12,274 bases of DNA from an uncultured Collinsella sp. (GTDB lineage Bacteria; Actinomycetota; Coriobacteriia; Coriobacteriales; Coriobacteriaceae): the NCBI GenBank assembly GCA_902489955.1, contig CABUBY010000050.1:1-12274 (forward strand). The letters run 5' to 3'. Shown here one piece after another: positions 8,443 through 12,274 of this stretch. Within the stretch, counting starts at the first letter, position 1, and every line of letters starts with the position of its first letter. The notes beneath the pieces are model-generated. The model did not search any database. It saw only the letters and a program-made list of their open reading frames with translations, and was not told the DNA's origin. The position numbers were made by a program, and so were the translations under genes.

Positions 8443-9108
8443 ATGAGCACCAGGGACTTTTTTAAGAACTCCGTCTTGGAGGCATTTGGCCAGGTCGACC
8501 CTGCCAAGATCGGCCTTTCGCTGCTCGTGGCGCTCGCCATGGGCATCCTGATCTATTACGTGTACAAGCGCTTTTTTACCGGCGTGGTGTATTCGCGCAG
8601 CTTTGCCGTGACGCTCGTGGGCATGTGCGTTCTCACCTGCATGGTCACGCTCGCGATCTCGACGAACGTGGTCATTTCGCTCGGTATGGTCGGTGCTCTG
8701 TCTATTGTCCGCTATCGTACGGCGGTCAAGGACCCACTCGACCTGCTCTATCTGTTTTGGGCCATTACCACGGGCATTACGGCAGGTGCCGGCATGTATG
8801 CGCTCGTGGGGCTCACGGCAGTTGTGATCGTGGTGATGATCGCCGGCTTTGCGAGCCACCAGGACAAGTCGCGCGTGTACATGATGGTCATCCACTACAC
8901 GGGCCAGACCTCCGGCGACGATATCGTGCGTGCATTTGGCCGCACCAAGTTCACCGTTAAGTCCAAGACCATGCGCGGCGACAAAGTCGAGATGGCCGTT
9001 GAGGTATTCTCTGACGGTGTGGATATGCCCTATGCTGACGCTATCCGCGCACTCGACGGCGTTGAAGACCTCACGCTCATCCAGTACAACGGCGAATACC
9101 ACGGGTAA
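8443..9108 (+). CDS. DUF4956 integral membrane protein
   Basis: The protein has 221 residues. The first half is membrane: spans at about 25-46, 52-75, 80-90 joined to 100-118, and 120-142. The signature GMVGALSIVRYRTAVKDP, followed by DLLYLFWAITTGITAG, is the conserved DUF4956 core and places a basic, proline-ended loop between spans. The last ~75 residues (from about 145) form a soluble domain with alternating beta/alpha pattern (VYMMVIHYTG, KTMRGDKVEMAVEVFSDG) that looks ferredoxin-like and is probably cytosolic. The family function is not established. Genes of this family are commonly found beside VTC-domain and CotH genes, as here, so a role as the membrane partner of the polymerase is a reasonable inference. 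The ATG lies 3 bases after the VTC stop with GAGGGG about 11 bases upstream. It is the last gene before a hairpin. Confidence 0.85.
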   Translation: MSTRDFFKNSVLEAFGQVDPAKIGLSLLVALAMGILIYYVYKRFFTGVVYSRSFAVTLVGMCVLTCMVTLAISTNVVISLGMVGALSIVRYRTAVKDPLDLLYLFWAITTGITAGAGMYALVGLTAVVIVVMIAGFASHQDKSRVYMMVIHYTGQTSGDDIVRAFGRTKFTVKSKTMRGDKVEMAVEVFSDGVDMPYADAIRALDGVEDLTLIQYNGEYHG

Positions 9109-9114
9109 CTATGT

Positions 9115-9138
9115 TCCGGCGTTCTAACGAACGCCGGA
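9115..9138 (+). terminator. Perfect hairpin after DUF4956, possible operon terminator
   Basis: Arms TCCGGCGTTC (9115-9124) and GAACGCCGGA (9129-9138) are perfect reverse complements around the 4-base loop TAAC, giving a 10-bp GC-rich stem just 6 bases past the stop codon. The position is right for the end of the eight-gene run. No T-tract follows (CCGCTCG comes next), so it is not a textbook intrinsic terminator; it could instead be a 3' mRNA-stabilising hairpin, a Rho-assisted stop or a protein-binding palindrome. Confidence 0.55.
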
Positions 9139-9193
9139 CCGCTCGATGCTGCGCGGGCATCTGCCGGTCGATCTGCCGCTCAAACCGTCGCTC

Positions 9194-9210
9194 GCGTACA
9201 TATAGTACGC
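9194..9210. repeat. Small palindrome GCGTAC-n5-GTACGC in the intergenic gap
   Basis: GCGTAC (9194-9199) and GTACGC (9205-9210) are perfect inverted arms around ATATA. This is the only AT-rich spot in a GC-rich stretch. It could be a binding site for a dimeric regulator or a weak RNA hairpin. The rest of the 239-bp gap between the DUF4956 stop and the repressor start shows no credible coding sequence. Confidence 0.35.
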
Positions 9211-9285
9211 TTCGCTCCTCTTTCGCGGCACCTCGCCTCGGCAGCTGCCCGCTCGCTGGCGTATGCTCGACCTGGGTGGTCCGAT

Positions 9286-9316
9286 TTGATTCGCACGCCG
9301 TCTTCACGGGTATCAT
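9286..9316 (+). promoter_or_regulatory. Possible promoter of the LacI-family repressor gene
   Basis: A TTGATT box (9286-9291) and a TATCAT box (9311-9316) are separated by 19 bases. The -10 box matches the consensus at five of six positions and would start transcription about 25 bases before the GTG start at 9348. The spacing is longer than the ideal 17, so this is a weak prediction from sequence alone. Confidence 0.35.
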
Positions 9317-9347
9317 GGTGAATGCGATTTCAATGACAGGGGTACTC

Positions 9348-10328
9348 GTGGTAAAGATGAAAGATGTGGCCGAGTTGGCTGGCGTTTCGAGCGCCGCCGT
9401 CTCGCGCTACCTCAACGGTGGATATATCTCGGCGGACAAGGCCGAGCGCATTAAGCAGGCAATCGAGCTGACCGGATACGTGCGATCCAGCCAGGCTCGC
9501 GCGCTGCGCACCGGTTCCACCAAGCTCATTGGCGTCATCGTACCTAAGATCAACTCCGAATCCGTGAGCCGCATTACCGCCGGTATTGGCCAGGTGCTCG
9601 GTCGTCGTGGCTACCAGATGCTCCTTGCCAACACCGACAACGCGGCCGATCGTGAGCTCGAATACCTCGATTTATTCCAAAACCACCCGGTCGATGGCAT
9701 TGTGCTGGTGGCAACTATGATTACCGATGAGCACCGTCGCGCGATTGAGTCGTGCCGCGTGCCCATTGTGTTGATCGGCCAACATGTCGAGGGCGCGGCG
9801 TGCGTCTATCACGACGATTACGAGGCCGCCTTTGAGCTCGGCCGCGCGCTTGCGGGTCGGGTGGATGGCAAGATCGCCTACATCGGAGTTACCGAAGAGG
9901 ACCGCGCGGCCGGTTATGACCGCCGTCGCGGTTTTGAGGCCGGCTTGCGCGCCGCGGGCGTGGTGCTTGATCCGAGCTTGATTCGCCAGGGATCCTTTAC
10001 GCTCGACTCGGGCTATCGCGCTGCGCGCGAGCTGCTTGCCGATGTCCCCGATGTTTCGTTAATCGCGTGCGCGACCGACACTATGGCGGCGGGCGCGCTG
10101 CGTGCCATCGATGAGGTTCGCGGTATGGGCGAGGGCATACACCGCGTGAGCGGTTTTGGCGACAACGCATTTTTGCGCGCGCTGACGGGCGGTATTCCCA
10201 CCGTGCATTATGGCTACCTGACCAGTGGCGTCGAGGCCACCAGCATGCTGCTCGACGCGCTCGACGGCATGGAGGGGGAGTGCGGCCTGAAGACACTCAA
10301 GCTTGGCCATCAGCTTATGAATGTCTAG
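9348..10328 (+). CDS. scrR: LacI-family transcriptional repressor, probable sucrose regulator
   Basis: The protein has 326 residues, normal for the family. Residues 4-24 are the helix-turn-helix (MKDVAELAGVSSAAVSRYLN), then AERIKQAIELTGY and the hinge region near QARALRTGSTK (about 50-59). The periplasmic-binding-protein-like effector domain begins at LIGVIVPKINSE and includes QNHPVDGIVLVAT, RDYD-type ligand-side segments and ATDTMAAGALRAI, all standard for LacI/PurR proteins. Start choice: the GTG at 9348 has AGGGG 5 bases upstream and gives the usual short lead before the HTH. The open frame reaches back to 9111, but that stretch has no protein-like character. It lies directly before a sucrose PTS gene and a GH32 hydrolase, and LacI-type operators sit between, so it most likely represses them and is released by sucrose, sucrose-6-phosphate or fructose. 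The exact effector is not visible. Confidence 0.85.
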   Translation: MVKMKDVAELAGVSSAAVSRYLNGGYISADKAERIKQAIELTGYVRSSQARALRTGSTKLIGVIVPKINSESVSRITAGIGQVLGRRGYQMLLANTDNAADRELEYLDLFQNHPVDGIVLVATMITDEHRRAIESCRVPIVLIGQHVEGAACVYHDDYEAAFELGRALAGRVDGKIAYIGVTEEDRAAGYDRRRGFEAGLRAAGVVLDPSLIRQGSFTLDSGYRAARELLADVPDVSLIACATDTMAAGALRAIDEVRGMGEGIHRVSGFGDNAFLRALTGGIPTVHYGYLTSGVEATSMLLDALDGMEGECGLKTLKLGHQLMNV

Positions 10329-10416
10329 ACTCTGGGCACGTCTGTCTGCCTCTGAGCCGCCTGTTTTTGCCGTAAAACTACCATTCGCCGGCTTTTTCCT
10401 ACCGTTCACCCTGCTG

Positions 10417-10431
10417 TGAAAACGATTACAG
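10417..10431. promoter_or_regulatory. LacI/cre-type operator, copy 1
   Basis: TGAAAACGATTACAG matches the cre pattern TGWAANCGNTNWCA at every defined position, with the central CG typical of LacI-family operators. The identical sequence recurs 26 bp downstream. It lies 82-96 bases before the EIIBC start, in the 184-bp gap between regulator and transporter. The upstream LacI-family protein is the natural ligand; a global CcpA-like regulator is the alternative. An AT-rich TATATG (10433-10438) between the two copies could be the -10 box, so binding would block the promoter. Confidence 0.8.
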
Positions 10432-10442
10432 ATATATGAAAC

Positions 10443-10457
10443 TGAAAACGATTACAG
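10443..10457. promoter_or_regulatory. LacI/cre-type operator, copy 2
   Basis: This is a second exact copy of TGAAAACGATTACAG, offset by 26 bp (about 2.5 helical turns) from the first. The flanks differ (GTG...AT versus ACTG...TG), so the 15-bp core alone is conserved, which fits selection for protein binding rather than a recent duplication of the whole segment. Confidence 0.8.
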
Positions 10458-10512
10458 TGTAAGTGTCAAAGATGGCCGGGTGCACGTGCGCCCGTTGGAG
10501 GAAAGGGAAGTC

Positions 10513-11913
10513 ATGGACTACCGCAAATCAGCCCAAGAGGTGCTCGACAACATCGGTGGCGCCGACAACGTTGTTTCGGCTGCACACTGCGCCACGCGTC
10601 TGCGCCTGGTGATTGCCGATAACGCCAAGGTCGACAAGGAGGCCCTCGAGAATATCGACGGCGCCAAGGGCGTCTTTGAGGCCCAGGGCCAGCTCCAGAT
10701 TATTTTTGGCACCGGCACCGTCAACAAGGTCTACGAGGAGTTCATCGCGCTCAGCGGCGTCGAGGCTGCCACCAAGGCCGAGGTCAAGGAGGCCGCGGCA
10801 CAGCAGCAGAGCATCTTTATGCGCGCTATTAAGGTGCTCGGCGACGTCTTTGTCCCCATCATCCCCGCCATCGTGGCTTCGGGCCTGCTGCTGGGCATTA
10901 TGAGCGCCCTCAACTTTATGGCCTCCAACGGCTTTATCGCGCTCGACACCAATAACTTTATTTATAAGATCGCCGACCTAGTCTCGGGCACGTCCTTTGG
11001 CATTCTACAGATCCTGATCGGTTACTCCGCCGCTAAGGCCTTTGGCGCCAACCCGTATCTGGGCGCCGTCGTCGGTGGTGCATTCATCAACTCCTCGCTG
11101 CAGAGCGCCTATACGGTTGCCTCCGAGGGCGTGCAGACCATGGTCAACGTCATCCCCGGCGTGTACAGCCTTGAGTGGGTCGGCTATCAGGGCCATGTGA
11201 TCCCCATCGTCATCGCCTGCGCCATTCTCGCCTTCCTCGAGAAGCGCCTGCACAAGATCGTTCCTGAGATGTTCGATCTCTTTGTGACTCCGCTCGTCTC
11301 GGTGTTCGTGACCGTGCTCGTGACGCTCGTTGCCGTCGGCCCCATCTTCGTCTGGGCCGAGAACGCCATCCTCGGTCTGATCCAGGCCCTGCTAACCCTG
11401 CCCTTCGGCATCGGTTCCTTTATCGTCGGCCTGTTCTATGCCCCCACGGTCGTTACCGGTATCCACCAGATGTACACCGCCATCGACCTGGGCCAGCTCG
11501 CCCAGTACGGCGTGACCTATTGGCTGCCCATCGCCAGCGCTGCCAACATCGCTCAGGGTGGCGCCGCACTCGCCGTTGCCTTTAAGACCCGCGATGCCAA
11601 GATCAAGGGTCTGGCGCTTCCTTCGGCTCTGTCCGCCTTCATGGGCATTACCGAGCCTGCCATCTTTGGTGTGAACCTGCGCTTCTTTAAGCCCTTCATC
11701 GCCGGCTGCATCGGCGGCGGTTGCGGTGCCTTGGTCTGCGCGCTCACTTCGCTGGCCGCCTCCGGCACGGGCGTTACGGGTATCTTCGGTATCCTGCTGT
11801 GCCTGGCCCAGCCCGTGCAGTACGCGATCATGTTTGCGGTCGCCGCGCTGGTTTCCTTTGCCATCTCGTTTGTCCTGTACAAGGACGAGCCCAAGGCTTC
11901 CGAGCAGGCCTAA
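10513..11913 (+). CDS. scrA: PTS sucrose-type transporter, EIIBC component
   Basis: The protein has 466 residues. Residues 1-85 are an EIIB domain of the glucose/sucrose superfamily; C26 in AAHCATRLRL is the phosphorylated cysteine. From about residue 105 an EIIC membrane domain follows, with around ten hydrophobic spans, the signature GITEPAIFGVNLRF (G378-P382 onward) and a glycine-rich IAGCIGGGCGAL. It ends after a short tail (PKASEQA) with no EIIA domain, as in ScrA, so a separate IIA-Glc-like protein must supply phosphate. The role is import of sucrose as sucrose-6-phosphate. The ATG at 10513 is favoured by GGAGGAAAGGGA just upstream; a GTG at 10480 in frame would place the ribosome site inside the gene. 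Trehalose or another glucoside is possible from sequence alone, but the following GH32 gene supports sucrose. Confidence 0.9.
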   Translation: MDYRKSAQEVLDNIGGADNVVSAAHCATRLRLVIADNAKVDKEALENIDGAKGVFEAQGQLQIIFGTGTVNKVYEEFIALSGVEAATKAEVKEAAAQQQSIFMRAIKVLGDVFVPIIPAIVASGLLLGIMSALNFMASNGFIALDTNNFIYKIADLVSGTSFGILQILIGYSAAKAFGANPYLGAVVGGAFINSSLQSAYTVASEGVQTMVNVIPGVYSLEWVGYQGHVIPIVIACAILAFLEKRLHKIVPEMFDLFVTPLVSVFVTVLVTLVAVGPIFVWAENAILGLIQALLTLPFGIGSFIVGLFYAPTVVTGIHQMYTAIDLGQLAQYGVTYWLPIASAANIAQGGAALAVAFKTRDAKIKGLALPSALSAFMGITEPAIFGVNLRFFKPFIAGCIGGGCGALVCALTSLAASGTGVTGIFGILLCLAQPVQYAIMFAVAALVSFAISFVLYKDEPKASEQA

Positions 11914-11933
11914 GAGCTTTTGATTGAGGGGTG

Positions 11934-11956
11934 CCCGCGGGCTGTATGCTCGCGGG
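11934..11956 (+). terminator. First of two tandem hairpins between scrA and scrB
   Basis: CCCGCGGGC (11934-11942) pairs with GCTCGCGGG (11948-11956) around the loop TGTAT, a 9-bp stem with one G-U pair, 20 bases after the scrA stop. It is followed by TGTTTCCC, only a short T-run. It may act as a partial terminator or as a 3' stabiliser that lets transporter and hydrolase be expressed at different levels. Confidence 0.5.
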
Positions 11957-11970
11957 TGTTTCCCGCATTT

Positions 11971-11989
11971 GGCGCCGATCTCTGGCGCC
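11971..11989 (+). terminator. Second tandem hairpin before scrB
   Basis: GGCGCC (11971-11976) and GGCGCC (11984-11989), each itself a palindrome, can form a 6-bp stem around GATCTCT. TTGTAACTTT follows, which is T-rich but interrupted. It ends 30 bases before the scrB start. It could be a weak terminator, an attenuator or a processing site. With the first hairpin it fills most of the 106-bp gap, and no separate promoter is obvious here. Confidence 0.4.
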
Positions 11990-12019
11990 TTGTAACTTTC
12001 GATCCGTTAGGACTTTGAT

Positions 12020-12274
12020 ATGTCTAATGCACTTGGCCGCGACCTTGCAAAGCTGGTTGCCGCTGTTGACGCCGCCGCCTCTGAGTGCGGTCATGGCGCA
12101 TATGGCCAGCGCTTCCATATTATGCCGCCGGCGGGCTGGCTCAACGACCCCAACGGTCTTTGCCAGGCGGGTGGCGTGTTCCATGCCTATTTTCAGTATG
12201 CGCCGTTTGATGTCGAGGGTGGCGTTAAGGCTTGGGGTCATGCGACGAGTCGCGACCTTATGACGTGGGACTAC
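12020..12274 (+). CDS. scrB: GH32 sucrose-6-phosphate hydrolase, N-terminal part (cut by window end)
   Basis: The frame is open for 85 codons to the last base of the window, so no stop is seen. After a helical lead of about 27 residues, the family signature appears: QRFHIMPPAGWLNDPNGL, in which D43 of WLNDPNG is the catalytic nucleophile of GH32. It is followed by HAYFQYAPFDVEGG and KAWGHATSRDLMTW, the next two conserved blocks of the beta-propeller. The enzyme hydrolyses sucrose-6-phosphate to glucose-6-phosphate and fructose in the cytosol; there is no signal peptide, which fits an intracellular enzyme downstream of a PTS. The ATG at 12020 has a modest TAGGACT ribosome site about 7 bases upstream. 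A plain invertase or fructanase is the alternative, less likely beside a PTS EIIBC. Confidence 0.9.
   Translation, partial: MSNALGRDLAKLVAAVDAAASECGHGAYGQRFHIMPPAGWLNDPNGLCQAGGVFHAYFQYAPFDVEGGVKAWGHATSRDLMTWDY

Noticed and set aside
7546..9102. 518-codon open frame on the minus strand opposite the VTC and DUF4956 genes
   Set aside because: Its translation is His/Arg/Ala-rich without any domain, the usual mirror of GC-rich codons. The + strand genes there have clear conserved motifs. The same holds for the 277-codon minus-strand frame opposite cotH.
9159..9178. Direct repeat ATCTGCCG at 12-base spacing
   Set aside because: Two copies of an 8-mer in GC-rich DNA are too few to call a repeat array.
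9320..9340. Auto-regulatory operator before the repressor (GCGATTTCAATGACAG)
   Set aside because: It shares only a partial half-site with the two scrA operators and lacks the central symmetry, so chance similarity is likely.
9111..9347. Open frame extending the LacI-family protein by 79 residues at its N-terminus
   Set aside because: The stretch is Arg/Ser/Cys-rich with no domain, overlaps a perfect hairpin, and puts the HTH far from the N-terminus. The GTG at 9348 has a ribosome site at the right distance and gives the normal LacI length.
10386..10400. Possible terminator after the repressor (GCCGGC followed by TTTTT)
   Set aside because: GCCGGC is a simple self-palindrome with no loop, so it cannot form a stable terminator hairpin by itself.
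10480..10512. Upstream GTG start for the PTS EIIBC
   Set aside because: The added residues are not part of the EIIB domain and cover the ribosome site GGAGGAAAGGGA; the ATG at 10513 gives the typical EIIB beginning.

Overview
The window is GC-rich, tightly packed and coded entirely on the + strand. It looks like chromosomal DNA of a high-GC Gram-positive gut bacterium. The codon usage, a Gram-positive type pel cluster with no outer-membrane genes, and a LacI-regulated sucrose PTS locus suggest a Coriobacteriia member such as Collinsella. That taxonomic guess is inference, because no rRNA or marker gene is present.

Region 1 (1-9108) is one run of eight genes with overlapping ends or gaps of at most 3 bp. 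In order: the tail of a pelD-like gene, pelE, a membrane-anchored Pel-type deacetylase, pelF, pelG, a CotH-family kinase lipoprotein, a VTC-domain polyphosphate polymerase and a DUF4956 membrane protein. The first five match the Gram-positive Pel exopolysaccharide synthase (PelD-E-A(deacetylase)-F-G). In this model PelF polymerises sugar from UDP-sugar, PelD/E/G form the membrane export complex and PelA deacetylates the chain outside the cell. The last three form a second module that links extracytoplasmic phosphorylation and polyphosphate chemistry to the same transcript. The main anomaly is in pelF. The reading frame breaks exactly inside the conserved EHG-IYT-RER motif, consistent with loss of 8 bases, so the glycosyltransferase is predicted to be inactive in this sequence unless it is an assembly error.

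Region 2 (9109-9347) is a 239-bp non-coding gap. It starts with a perfect 10-bp-stem hairpin right after the DUF4956 stop, holds a second smaller palindrome, and ends with a possible promoter for the next gene.

Region 3 (9348-12274) is a sucrose utilisation locus: a LacI-family repressor (scrR), a 184-bp control region with two identical 15-bp cre/LacI-type operators, a PTS EIIBC transporter (scrA, no IIA domain), two tandem hairpins, and the start of a GH32 sucrose-6-phosphate hydrolase (scrB) cut by the window edge. In the expected circuit, the transporter imports sucrose as sucrose-6-phosphate, the hydrolase splits it, and the repressor silences the operon until the sugar is present.

No tRNA, rRNA, CRISPR array, insertion sequence or attachment site was seen.
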